A stretch of 64,000 nucleotides of DNA from Metaphire vulgaris (taxonomy: Eukaryota; Annelida; Clitellata; Crassiclitellata; Megascolecidae), in assembly GCA_018105865.1 (NCBI GenBank), contig CM030842.1, positions 14,226,367 to 14,290,366 of the forward strand. Reading direction: 5' to 3'. The position numbers were made by a program, and so were the translations under genes. The stretch's first letter is position 1; every line of letters starts with the position of its first letter. A model generated the notes under the pieces. That model had not been told where the DNA came from and did no database searches. It worked only from the letters and a program-made list of their open reading frames with translations. Shown one piece after another: positions 45,166-56,079 of the stretch.

Positions 45166-45689
45166 AATTCTAAGTGAGAAAACATTTGTTTGCCTGTCGC
45201 CGTTCTCTTATTCCGAAGCGCCATTGAGTTCTTTAAGAACCATTTCATGCTTAGGCAAGGCAAATACAAGTTGACGTCAGGGTAGCTTCGCTATTACAAT
45301 AGCCGTATGCAGACGCTAGTTTAAACATTTAAACGACCAGGATTATAGATAAACACAGATCGCTATAAAAATAATATAGATCCAAAGAATCTAGACTCGA
45401 GTGTTTGAAAAGCACTGAATGCTATTTGCTCTTGGCAAATTTATATATTAAACTTCAACGGTGCCACTGTGCCTAGAGCTTCAGCCGAAAACGCCTCACA
45501 TCCAAAACCGAGTTAGAGCTGGAATGGCCCGTTTGATACGTGAGGGAGCAATCTAAGGGGAATGGGCCAAACCAAACAGATAGAGAACATAATAGCTAGA
45601 TGTACGTTGTCACTAAACACCTCAGTCTTTCGGCAGTTCCTCGTGTCAACTACAGTAATATCTACGGTGGCTTACAGACTATTACGAAA
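45125..45689 (+). promoter_or_regulatory. T2-D promoter and leader region
   Basis: Conserved with 5695-6283 and 8500-9010: gagaaaacatttgttt, gctataaaaa (about 45362), gatccaaag, ctcgagtgtttgaaaa, gtgccactgt, accgag. The leader ends tctttcggcagt...cgaaaATGACGG. The TATA-like string is about 330 bp before the start codon. An upstream ATG at 45600 is in frame but not conserved in T2-B. Confidence 0.55.
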
Positions 45690-45753
45690 ATGACGGAAAG
45701 AGTTCGTGAAACTGCACTGTTCTTGGCACTGCTGTGGACATTGCTTGTCGGTG
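45690..45753 (+). CDS. T2-D exon 1: signal peptide
   Basis: ATG at 45690, donor g|gtaagt at 45754; 64 nt, phase 1. Encodes MTERVRETALFLALLWTLL + VGG, a clear cleavable signal. The start matches T2-B exon 1. Confidence 0.83.
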
Positions 45754-46049
45754 GTAAGTCTTGTTGGCGCTTTCAAATTAAAATAAGCGATCGAGAAAAT
45801 AAAGGTAGCTACGAAATAACTGGCAAAGACCTACATTCAACCAATGCTAAGATAAATTGAAGGGGTTAATACTACGTGTGATAAGCCTGTGGAGCAAATT
45901 TTATACCTGTTTGATACCTGTATTTCTTGTGAAAAGCAAGCGAGAAAATTGCCTAACATTTTCTGAGTAGTCTTTTCTTCTAACCTCCACTTTCATTTTT
46001 TCCTCATGGAACCTGCATATTCTTTCCTTTCCCGCCACTAAACTTGTCT

Positions 46050-46080
<31 letters not shown>

Positions 46081-46606
46081 CTGTTCTGTTCTTACTCATT
46101 CCTTCAATTTTCTTCTTCTATGCGCTCAGCAGTAATTTTATCTATATTATTTTGTTATTTAGCCTTCATCAATAGAATGAGACACAAGCATTTATATTAC
46201 AGTTTCGGCAATTACAGCATCAAGACTCACATTCCATGTAGCCCGATTAGGGGGTTTCGTATATCATATGCGCACCAGAACATGGGAACTCAATTCCCGC
46301 TTCCCAACGCAGCCTACGACATGGTCAAACAACAAGTTCTAAATCCTCATTTTCTTTGTTTCCTTCATTATCTCCTCAAGCCTGTAGGTCTAAACTTGAA
46401 ACCTTCCTGTTCCAAAGTCATTTCCTCTGTAGCTATATTCCTCCCATAGCTATAATTACACTTATGGGTATACCGACCTTTGCCCGGCCGACAATTTCGC
46501 CTTGCCTCCAGATATTTCAAGAGAAACAAAGCGCACGAGAATAAGGAGCTACTACGATACTACACCCAAAGCGCTATATAAATCCACTAGATTCTACTTA
46601 CTTACT

Positions 46607-46631
46607 TACCTACTTACTACTACTGCTGCTG

Positions 46632-46711
<80 letters not shown>

Positions 46712-46750
46712 GCTACTACTACCGCTGCTGCTACTGCTACTACTACTGCT
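46607..46750. repeat. TAC microsatellite
   Basis: About 45 TAC/TGC triplets in T2-D intron 1, at the place of the ATT/ACT tract in T2-B intron 1. Preceded by gcgctatataaatcc, a SINE-tail-like phrase. Confidence 0.93.
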
Positions 46751-46991
46751 TTCGATGGACATCAGTTTATAATCTTAGGGGTTCGACCGTTAGAGAGACG
46801 GTTGGCCAAAATAGTCTTGTCCAAATTACACTGAAGATTTTCAAATACAGAATAGAAGCGCATTTATTTTTGCGGTATTCAGATGGTTTCGTGTAGATAT
46901 TTGTCATAAAGCTACAGAAGTGGAGAATGTGCCTGAGAAGAATTGCTTTGAAAATATGTTTTGAATCCAAAGTGGATGTATGTTTTGTTAG

Positions 46992-47314
46992 GGAAATTCA
47001 AAACAATTGTTCGACCAAATGACACCGAGGTGAGAGTCGGCGATTCAACGTATCTGAACTGTTCGATATCAGATCCATCAGCCGAAGTATCTGGTATCAT
47101 TATCAAGTGGATGTAGGGACAAATGAACAAAGATTCGTGTATTTTAAAGACCAATTGTTCGCCCCCTACGACAGTCGATTTATGATCGAGAAAGACACTT
47201 CAACTGGGTCGTGTAATTTAATTATAACGAAAGCGGAAATTGAAGATGCCGGTGTCTACGTATGTCACGATGGGGGGTCAGACAAGTCAGCAATTGCCCA
47301 TTTGACTGTTCTAG
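46992..47314 (+). pseudogene. T2-D exon 2: V-type Ig domain with one-base frameshift
   Basis: Acceptor ttgttag|gg, donor g|gtaagg at 47315. Same V-set-like domain as T2-B exon 2: VGDSTYLNC, RFMIEKDTS, DAGVYVCHDGG, ending AHLTVL. One C is missing at gtatctgg (T2-B has gtatcctgg) in the core-Trp region, so the entry frame reaches TAG at 47114-47116. Length is 323 nt where 324 would keep phase. After the break the frame is clean to the donor. Confidence 0.75.
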
Positions 47315-47990
47315 GTAAGGAGCTGTCCATTAATTACGTAAACAATTTAAAGGCAATTTTAAATCCCCTCCCACTGTCAACAACTGTCAAACTTTCAGTG
47401 ACTCACGTAATAAAATTATGTCAAAAAGTTTTAAGTCCCCTGAAAGCTAACAATATTAATCAGCAGGAGGGACTATTGTCGACAAAAGTATACAATATAC
47501 ATCGAATAAAAACAAAATACGATGATGCAAGACTACGACATCCTAGGCAAGAGCTCGACCGGTTAAGGATTAAAGTGGTGGGCTGTTGAAGGGCGAGCGA
47601 GTGTTACCATGGATGACCAATGCACCGACTAATTTTCCCTTTTTTGATTTATTAAATTTATTGTAAAAATAAAATTGTTTACGTAAATTTATCTTGACCC
47701 CATCCCCCATGTCAAAAATTGTCAAACTTTTTCAAACCCTCCCCTATTTTGTTTATGTAATTAGTGGACAGCCCTAAGTAAAAAATTGAATCATATTTTG
47801 AGCTCAATTATTAAAAGGCTACCAAATTTAATTTTTAATCATTCTCCGTTTTGAACATAGTATAGCCTACTCGTGAGTCTTTAATTATTTTCTAATCAGA
47901 CTGCAGAACAATTATCTAATTTAGGCCTAAGTAAAGCTTTTCGGGATTTTGATTTATATTTGAGAAATCGATTTTGAAATTTGATTTCAG

Positions 47991-48329
47991 GTCTAGAAAT
48001 AGGTTGTCAAATTAACAACATTAAGGCCGGTGGTTTTATTGGACCAAACGACTGCTATTTACAGCCTGACACAATTACAGTGTTATGCAGCACCAGCTAC
48101 AAAGGCAATATTCCTCCCACATTTCAATTGGCAAGAGTAAAATCTGGAAGAACTTCTATAATACAAGACTCATTGAAAAATCATTGGGAATCGGGTCCAA
48201 TGGATAGGATTGTATACGAGCACACATTTGATAATGACATTGATTTGGACGGATCTCGTTTCGTTTGTCAGACAACCAAATCAAGAAAGGCTAATTATTC
48301 GTGTTCAACGGAGGCCATACAAATATTTT
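47991..48329 (+). CDS. T2-D exon 3: second Ig-like domain
   Basis: Acceptor ttgatttcag|gt, donor t|gtaagt at 48330; 339 nt, phase 1-1. GFIGPNDCYLQ, ITVLCSTSYKGN (B strand), TFQLARVKSG (Leu where T2-B has the core Trp), then IDLDGSRFVCQT (F strand) and YSCSTEA. No stop. The missing core Trp is unusual for an Ig fold. Confidence 0.8.
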
Positions 48330-48433
48330 GTAAGTTTATTCTTTGAATATCTATCACTTTTTTACATATTTTCTTTCAATGGCGTCTATATATTTCGTAT
48401 CAGTTAGCATGATATCCAAAACACATAGAGCCC

Positions 48434-48715
48434 AGTGTTTATTCTAGCCACCTTGACATTGGGGAATTTTGAAATGTTTGGGGACAAGGTCTGAGTCTTA
48501 AACACTTTTGGCCTATTGATTCTAATGAATGAGAAAGATTTCCATTCCCATCTTCTTTATTTATTTCCAACATATAAAAAATTGTTTAACAGGTACATAA
48601 GCCTTTTTGTCCAAAACTTTGTAACAAATCAAATTGAGAAAGAAATAAATAAATGGTTACTAAAATGATCTCCCCTTCCAGAGAAATTTTATAATGATAG
48701 CCTAGAATAAACACT
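48434..48715. mobile_element. MITE with AGTGTTTATTCTAG ends (282 bp)
   Basis: Perfect 14-bp inverted ends, in intron 3 of T2-D. Shares tagccaccttgacattgggg and acaaggtctgagtctt with 44396. Confidence 0.83.
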
Positions 48716-48861
48716 TGAATGTAAGAAAAATACCTAGCATATAAATTCTCTTATCAATTAAAATTAGATTTCAAAAATATTCAAATTTGACAACAGTGAT
48801 GACAATGTTCGTTACAGAATGGTACCGAGACAAACTAGATAGGAGGATACGAATTACTGTA

Positions 48862-48869
48862 TCTGATAT

Positions 48870-48910
<41 letters not shown>

Positions 48911-49115
48911 CTAAAAGTTATAGTCACAACCCGTACCTAAGGCATTGGAGATTACGATTAGATCCTTTTGCTTGACCGGAACGTGATCCATTCATGCAAC
49001 TATCGTTTCGAGAGATACAGAATCCTGAGTGATCATCTTTGAATAGGCCATAAGCCATTAATGTAGAGTTAATCTTCAACCCATTTCGTCGCAATATCAT
49101 TTGAAATGAATAATG

Positions 49116-49182
<67 letters not shown>
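48862..49182. repeat. Two TA microsatellites
   Basis: TA tracts at about 48868-48905 and 49121-49182 in T2-D intron 3. Confidence 0.92.
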
Positions 49183-49183
<1 letters not shown>

Positions 49184-49390
49184 ACCTATATATTAGGATG
49201 AGTCATGTTGGGCCAAATAACCACCATATTGCTTTAGTTGGTTGGGTTGGGTCTGAATCATGATGGGTTGGGTTTTTAAAAATTGACACATATCCATGTC
49301 TGTTATACACAGCCTCTGGTACGTTGAATGCTTTTTTACCTAGCAGACATTAATTATTTGTGAAATTTATTTCTGTAATTATCTGTGAAG

Positions 49391-49635
49391 ATGCAATTGG
49401 TCATGGAACTCCAATAAGAAAGACCATTGGCGACAGATTGAAATGTTCTGCTCATACTAATATACCTAGCTGCCACTACCAATGGACTTCCTTCGGCGTT
49501 AAAGATACAATTTCAAAAACAGCAGCGTAATGGTCAGTAGGAATGGATTGCATGAATGTAAAGCGAGATGTATCGTCAGAGATATCGAATGCAGATTCAC
49601 TGCCATGATAGTCATTGCCCTCCCAGAATCTGTAG
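49391..49635 (+). pseudogene. T2-D exon 4: Cys-rich domain with frameshift
   Basis: Acceptor atctgtgaag|at, donor g|gtaagt at 49636. Aligns with T2-B exon 4: IGDRLKCSAH, SCHYQWTSFG, then after a one-base loss in a run of A (tttcaaaaacagc) the frame continues as LHECKARCIVRDIECRF. In the entry frame a TAA follows directly. Length is 245 nt where 246 would keep phase. Confidence 0.7.
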
Positions 49636-49822
49636 GTAAGTCTCGACGGGATAAAATTTTTATGCATATTCAATGCCATTTGGACATTTCTTTCATTTGA
49701 AACTATTAACACTTCTGTTTCATTTCTTTAGAAACTCTAGGCAATCGTTGTAATATTGCAAGTACCATTTATCTGAAAACTACCGTAGATATAAAATAAA
49801 TGTGTGTAATTCATATTTGTAG

Positions 49823-49906
49823 TAGTTCCAGAAAAACCTACCGAAATGATTAAATTTGCGGGGTGGATATTTGGAACTATTGTCCTGATTGTCGCAATTT
49901 CGGGCA
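49823..49906 (+). CDS. T2-D exon 5: transmembrane segment (3' end uncertain)
   Basis: Acceptor tatttgtag|ta, phase 1, as in T2-B exon 5. Encodes VPEKPTEM, then IKFAGWIFGTIVLIVAIS, a single pass. The exon may end at the phase-1 donor a|gtaggc near 49910, at a phase-0 gaa|gtaagc at about 49936, or run to the TGA at 50026-50028, which would give a tail of about 40 residues without tyrosine motifs. No tail exon was recognised downstream. Confidence 0.55.
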
Positions 49907-50121
49907 GTAGGCCTACATCAAAGACGGCAGAAGAAGTAAGCAGTGTAAGGCCGGTAATGCAAGATGAAAATTCGGGGTTCAGTTTTAAAAATCGCTTACC
50001 TGAAAGTCTTGCCTTTTGTGATTTATGACAGCTGATCTTAGGCCTATATTTCTTCTGACATTCCGACTACATAGGACTTTTGCTAGTTTAATCTATCTAA
50101 GGCAGATCAAAATCCTATCAG

Positions 50122-50122
<1 letters not shown>

Positions 50123-50171
<49 letters not shown>

Positions 50172-50190
50172 CTCTTCTCTCTCTATCTAT
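50123..50190. repeat. CT microsatellite
   Basis: About 25 CT units with interruptions; a second CT/TA/GT compound tract is at 50323-50400. Confidence 0.93.
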
Positions 50191-50323
50191 CTCTTACAGG
50201 AAGCTTTTTGTCCCAGCGTTTGTTTATGGCTCTTTTTCAATTTCCTACCTCGAGGAACCAGAATTTTTGTCTCGAGACATTTTTTTCATTAATAATGCCT
50301 TCGGCCTACCGATGGCGTATAGG

Positions 50324-50389
<66 letters not shown>

Positions 50390-50490
50390 ATATGTCTGTA
50401 TATGTGTATATATGATATATGTGGATAGGCTAAACATATATAATTTTTATCATAAGTCTCATAAATTCCTTAAGACTTTAGTCTGACTAT

Positions 50491-50570
50491 GGGGGGGCGG
50501 GAAGTCAGCAGAGTGGTAATGCCGTTGGACTAGAGAGCAGGTCACTGGTTCGATATAGCAGCCAGAGATG
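50491..50570 (+). mobile_element. Truncated tRNA-type SINE head
   Basis: GGCGGGAAGTCAGCAGAGTGG (A-box part) and a degenerate B box GGTTCGATATAGC, related to 10008-10290 but cut off after the tRNA-like part. Confidence 0.6.
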
Positions 50571-50639
50571 GACAGGTCCATTTTTAGCCTTACCCGCCTG
50601 ACCCATCAAATCTCCAACCCAACTGAATCAAACCCATGC

Positions 50640-52100
50640 ATGCTACGTGATATTCCTACACAACCCCCTTTTCCGTGGTATTGCACGCCTGACTGAGAAC
50701 AATAGAAATTTATTGCGCCGCAACAATTTGTCAATGACTGCTCAAAAGGACTTTAAAATTTTTGATGGGTCGCTGAGGGAACGTTTTCCGCCATTATAAG
50801 TTCCCATTGGCGTCTGCCCCAGTCGAAGAGGACGTCCGTGTTATAATTAATACTAAAGTTAAACCAAAATTCAGCTTGCATACCTTGAAAACTTTAATAA
50901 CGATTTATAATGGAACCTAGAGCCATGCAACTATTTTATCGATTCCGTCGACAATCACTCTCACTTCTCCTCAAAATGCTATCATGGGATTTGTACGGGT
51001 CCACAACTTGGATTTACCGAATATGGGGTGCCACAAAGTTCCCTCTAGTAAAGTAGCTATACTAATTTGACAGCTACACATCGTATTCCAAAATACTGCG
51101 TGATCAATTGATAGTCGCTCAATACTATCTTCACGTCGCTGGTCAATATCGAGAAAGCATAAGCAAATTAAATAGTTCTATATTCATGATTATTTTCACT
51201 TATTCGTTAAAAGATGATCTATATATAAATAAACAACTGTGTATTGTTTGTGAACCAGGGCTCAAGACGTCGTTCTGCTTGAGACTTTAGAAAGTTCGGG
51301 TTCATTACATTTACGATCTAACGCACACAGAGACAGAAAGCAAATTGCAGACTTTCAAAGTTTTATAGAAAAATGCGGAAAACGTAACCATTTTTTTATA
51401 AAATCAGGTGTGTCATTTAAGGTCTTCGTATGCCCTAACCCAACAGGTGGCCAACAACTGCCTAAATTTATGACGAAACCAAATCCAACCCAACCCAACA
51501 ACCCGCAGTCTTAATAAAACCCATGTCCATCTTATTTGATAGCACAAATATTGAGTCCAATAAGACTTTTGATTTATGGAGTAATTTAATTAAATAGTAA
51601 AGTCAAAAGGCTGCTGTTTACATATACACAGGCCCGCCCGTGAAATTGCACGCCTGACTGAGCACAATAAAAACGGAGGTTGGCGACCCCTTTTTGAAGC
51701 TTGTCAGCCTCTTTTACATCTTTTGAAATTAGCTGATGGCCTTTTTTGCTTCCCAGCGGAGTTTTTTCCCAGTCGAAGAGGTCGTATAGTGCTCGCCGGC
51801 TACTAAAGTTAAACCATGGGCTATTCATATTATTGAAAACTTTACATATTTATAATCGAGTGCTCCCCCAGACCGCCTGGCCCTGTTTATCGATTCCGTC
51901 GACAATCACTTTTACTTCCCTGAAAAGAGCTATGCAACTTTGTACAGGTCCCAGTTACTAGCAGTTTTAATATGAGCGCTACATCGTTTCTGTCGCCACT
52001 AGCTATAAACAATGTGACAAAAGGCAACAAAACAAATAGACCCTACTGCGTGATTAATTGATGGTCAAAATTTAAAACGTCCCAATACTTGTTTCATAAA
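50640..52100. repeat. Tandem duplication of about 1 kb
   Basis: Two diverged copies (about 50660-51090 and 51630-52075) share gtgaaattgcacgcctgactgag, cccagtcgaagagg, tactaaagttaaacca and tttatcgattccgtcgacaatcac in order. No coding frame. AT-rich sequence without genes lies between and after. Confidence 0.75.
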
Positions 52101-52259
52101 AAGGTTGGCCAGTTCTAAATTCAGGAATTTTCACAAAGTTTAAAAGATGATCTATATTAAAAGAACACTGTCATTGTTTATATTTCTAGTAGGCTCTCCG
52201 ATTGGCTACGTTAAAAGAATCGACAAGTTAACAAACTGTAACACAGCTTAAGTGCTCGC

Positions 52260-53060
52260 TCATCTTACATTGTTTACAGTCTAACAGTGACTTAGATGTA
52301 CAAACGTTATTAAATTTGTATCTGCAATATCTTAAGTATTTTTAGATGAAGAACTATATTTCTATATTTGTATCTTCAACGCTATATTTTATGGCTTTCG
52401 TAGCAGGAGTAAATTGACAAAATGATAACAACGGGAAAGCTCCACTCCCTTGACTATTGACTTTTTAAAATGAAAACTGGGCGTAGTAACAATGGAAACG
52501 TCGTTTCCATCCGTTCTCCGACGAAATTAACCTTGTTTTAGGGTCCTTGAAGTCCCTAGTCCCCAGGCCTGTGGTCGGGGAATTGGCCTAAATGCCCAAA
52601 TGGGGTAATAGAAATTTTAGGGGGTCCGGCGATCTTTTTCTATGCTCATACTGAAGGAAGGCGGTTTCCGTGAAAATGTCCAGAACCGAGTTAGGTCTTG
52701 AAAACGCTGAACTTCACATTTTTGTGGTTTGGGGCCCATGTTCTTGCAGAACAATTTAAAACCTCCTGTAAAAGGTCACCACCAGTTTTTCATGTTTGAG
52801 TTGTAATTACATTACAAAGATTACTGAAAAATCTGCCATTTCGCAAAAAAGATTTCACCACCAAAGTTTAAAAATAAATGCAGAACCTAAACATAAGACA
52901 GTGACTGCTTCTGCCTAAGGGTCCTTGTATTTCTCCCGAAGATTGTTAGTGCCTATTATGCCTAGAGCAGAGAAATGCTATTTTAAACCTCGATCCAGTA
53001 ATGAAGCAATTGAATTGGAAAGCTCAACAGATCTGTATGTTTTGACAAACATAAAACATC
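52260..53060. other. No gene seen
   Basis: AT-rich, with a moderately GC-rich stretch (52495-52760) that looks like an old repeat. Short frames only. Confidence 0.4.
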
Positions 53061-53401
53061 CAAATTGCGTAGCTAGGGGCCCAAAACAAAGAAAGCTTGG
53101 ACCCCGAAGACTGCAGTCTGCCTGTCAGAAACCATGTTTTTGATTTATTGTATCATAAATGAAACAACATTTTAAAGTAGAAAAGGTCATATTCAAATAA
53201 ATACTTTTGTTTCAAAATGAGAATTTATTTGCCATTTATTATATCCTGAAATTTAAATTAAAGCCAATGTCTTTATTATCAAAAAACTGTAAAACAACAG
53301 TTTCTTTAAAATGTGTTGTTTCAATATAAATATATTTTGGGGTTAATGGGCAAAAAAATTATACCTTTCCCCGAGTGCCAAATGCTCTCGCTACGCCACT
53401 G
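53061..53401. mobile_element. hAT-like MITE
   Basis: Degenerate left end CAAATTGCGTAGCTAGGGGCC, right end TCTCGCTACGCCACTG; flanks aaaacatc / aaaatatc match 7 of 8. Confidence 0.65.
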
Positions 53402-53526
53402 AAAATATCCTCAATTTAATGCATAAGAAAATAAAATTACAAAAGCGATTTTACTGATAATCAAACCCCGTCGTCGTTATCGACGAAAATTTTTAAAACC
53501 CATGAAATCAGCGTTCGCCACTGTCT

Positions 53527-54140
53527 GGCGCCATCCTCCCAGTCTGTTCCCAGCCCTTTCTATTTGGAGCTCTGCCCAGGCCGCCGATCCACACCATTCC
53601 AAAATGTCCACATACCATTTTCTCTGTGTAGCCTTCCTTTCTTGTTGGAACCATCCATATTATTCCTAACGCCAGTAGATGAAACACAATTTTCTCTACA
53701 ATATCTTATGAGTCAAGGACAGTCATGGATTTATCTTTTACATCCTCCTGTAAAAGGGTGTTACACCCCCACTTTTTAATTGAATTACAGACACTGAAAA
53801 TCTGACAAGCTAAAAAAGGTCACCACTACTTACACAAAAATTAGCTTTCTAGGGGTGGTGACGTCATCTTATCATCCCAAACAGACATAGTTAAAAGTAG
53901 TATGGCGCCATCCTGCTCTGAAGGACAGTGGCCCTTTATTTGGAGCTCTGTGACTAAGTTCTTCCTGGCTTCTTACACCATTCCAAAACGTCATCAAATC
54001 ATTTTTCAGTCTGTAAATGATATTCTTGTTGGAACCATCATGATTCAAAACGCCAGGGCTTTGATCTCCTGTCATCTTTCATTTATTATGAGACACAATT
54101 ATTATTGCTTTATCTTATGCGTCATTTTATTATTTTTATA
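53527..54140. repeat. Direct duplication of about 0.38-kb unit
   Basis: ggcgccatcct, tttggagctctg, accattccaaaa-gtc, ttgttggaaccatc, acgccag and atctta-g-gtc occur in order in both 53530-53715 and 53905-54125. Confidence 0.75.
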
Positions 54141-54149
54141 TCACTAAAA

Positions 54150-54985
54150 GCGGCCATTCTAGACTCAACACAGAATTTGACACCCCTGTTTACAATTATT
54201 TTGGAGGGCAGATATAGGGGAGGTCATACACTTTCAAAAATGAAAATTCAAAAAAAAATTTCAAACTTGAGGACACTTTTTCTGGAGAAGGCATACAATT
54301 CTGCTTTTGTATAGTTTCTTGTTTCTGCTCATTTAAATTCTCAACCCATCTAATCCTCAGCATCTTCCAGTAGCAATTCTTTTCAAAGGCAAGTAATCTC
54401 TTTCTGAAAGCTTTTTGTGTAATGGTCCATATTTTCGACGACTTTATGATTACAGATCATTGATCTATGTACCTACACTGTAGGCCCAATTATTATTTGT
54501 ATCGAATTTGCAGCAATCTATTTTAATTACAAGTGTATTTCATGTCTTTACGTCAAAACATCTGGAAAGGAATACAGCAATGTAGAATTGGGGTTTAAAA
54601 TGAGCACTATTACTGAGTCTTAGAATTGTCGAGACTGAAATGAAGATCCTATCGCTTTTTCTTTCAAAATATTATTATGTTATAATCCAGATCATACAAA
54701 GTGTATTTGTACAGTAGTTTTTACTCCGGAATGACGACACGGATGTTTGGTTAATTGCATTGCCGGCTTCTATTCTTCAAATGGGAGCGAATAGTAACGC
54801 CGACGATGACTCGTTAGGGGACGCCACAGATTTTAAAAAAGTTACTGAAAGGAAACTAAGACCTGGCACACCTGGCGCACGCCAACAGAGATTTGACACC
54901 TGAGTCCATTCGCCGATTATAATATCTTTCCGCTGCTAATGGAACGCTTTCTCTACGCTGAAGGAGAGGATTAGACGCAACAGTG
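54150..54985. other. No gene seen
   Basis: Unique-looking AT-rich sequence with no coding motifs or clear repeats. Confidence 0.4.
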
Positions 54986-54989
54986 GACA

Positions 54990-55148
54990 CAAAATAATAG
55001 ACCACGTGGAGTCCATTAGTGATGGACTCCACATCGCTGAATTTAGCGAGCATTTTCGAAAAGATAGGTTATTTTTTTATATAAATTTTAAAAAATATTT
55101 TTATATAAAAATAAACTTATCTTTTGAAAATGCTCGCTAAATTCAGGG
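54990..55148. repeat. Two nested hairpins
   Basis: gtggagtccattagtgatggactccac (about 55007-55033) is a short palindrome. It is followed by ctgaatttagcgagcatttt ... aaaatgctcgctaaattcag (about 55036-55147), a long hairpin with an AT-rich loop. Confidence 0.85.
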
Positions 55149-55154
55149 CTGTTA

Positions 55155-55312
55155 GTCCTTGGCTTTAGTCCTGGCCTTAAGGACTTCTTCAGGACCAGTT
55201 TCAAGTCATTGGTCTTGGCCTGGCCTTGAGGGGTGAGTTCTTGGTCCTGGTCCTAGCCTTGAGGGTTGAGTCCTTGGTCTTGGTCCTGGCCTTGAGGGCT
55301 AAGTCCTTGTTA
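55155..55312. repeat. Degenerate tandem repeat cttggtcctggccttgaggg
   Basis: About six imperfect units of ccttggtc-tggccttgagggtgagt. Confidence 0.85.
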
Positions 55313-55549
55313 ACATACCTGGCTAAATACGAAGAACATGTTTGCTTGTAGATAAATTCAGCGTCATGCAACTACGCAGAGATTTGGCTGCGAGGTTTTT
55401 CTTCGTCTTTCGTCGACCATCTATGTCAATATCTCCAATTATTTTTCTGGCTTCATCGAAATTTTCTCGTGAATAAATTTTAGTATTTCGTTTCCGTGTG
55501 CTCTAAATGTTTCCTGTTAATTAGGCCTATTTTAGTTACTAAGTCAAAT

Positions 55550-55636
55550 CAGTGGCGGCTCCACAGGGCCCCCCATGATTAGAAGTTGCCACCCCAACGC
55601 CCCCTTCCCACTTGCCAAATCCTGGAGCCGCCACTG
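55550..55636. mobile_element. Minimal hAT-like MITE, perfect 8-bp TSD
   Basis: 87 bp: CAGTGGCGGCTCC ... GGAGCCGCCACTG with identical AGTCAAAT on both sides (55542-55549 and 55637-55644). The shortest intact copy of the family at 9738 and 21304; its interior is nearly all inverted relative to theirs. Confidence 0.87.
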
Positions 55637-56079
55637 AGTCAAATGTCACTGTCCGATGGTCACCTTTGACTACGTTTTGTCCTAGCGTCACATTCCCGAC
55701 TAACTGTTCGTCTGACGCATTATGTTGCATCCTCTTGTTGGTTCGGTGACATGTTGTGCCAGACACAATAGTCGACAGTGTACTGTATTAAAGAAATCTT
55801 TTATCCTGGTCATAACATCAGATTACATGATCCATTATCTATTTCTTCTCTTGCTTCGTGAACCAAATATAGCACGCACCCATGACATTTTTCTCTGCTG
55901 CATCGGATTTCACATATCTTCTTTCAATTGTGTGCGATTCCTCGTTGACAGATAGCATTACATATTGGCTTAAAGACTGGGTCGACAACATTGACAGCAG
56001 TTGTATTGTTTTCTAAGGTCATCGAGCCTATAAGCCAAGCATGCATTCGAAGAGAAGATATTTAAATGGAAATGATATT

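Noticed and set aside
45600..45689. Upstream in-frame ATG as the T2-D start
   Set aside because: Not conserved in T2-B, where a stop intervenes, and it would place about 30 polar residues before the signal peptide.
46502..46834. 110-codon open frame rich in Thr
   Set aside because: Translation of the TAC microsatellite in T2-D intron 1.
1..50028. Naming the genes as Hydractinia Alr, tunicate fester/fuhc or amphioxus VCBP
   Set aside because: Architecture is only broadly similar and I cannot run a search; no diagnostic motif of any of these families was recognised.
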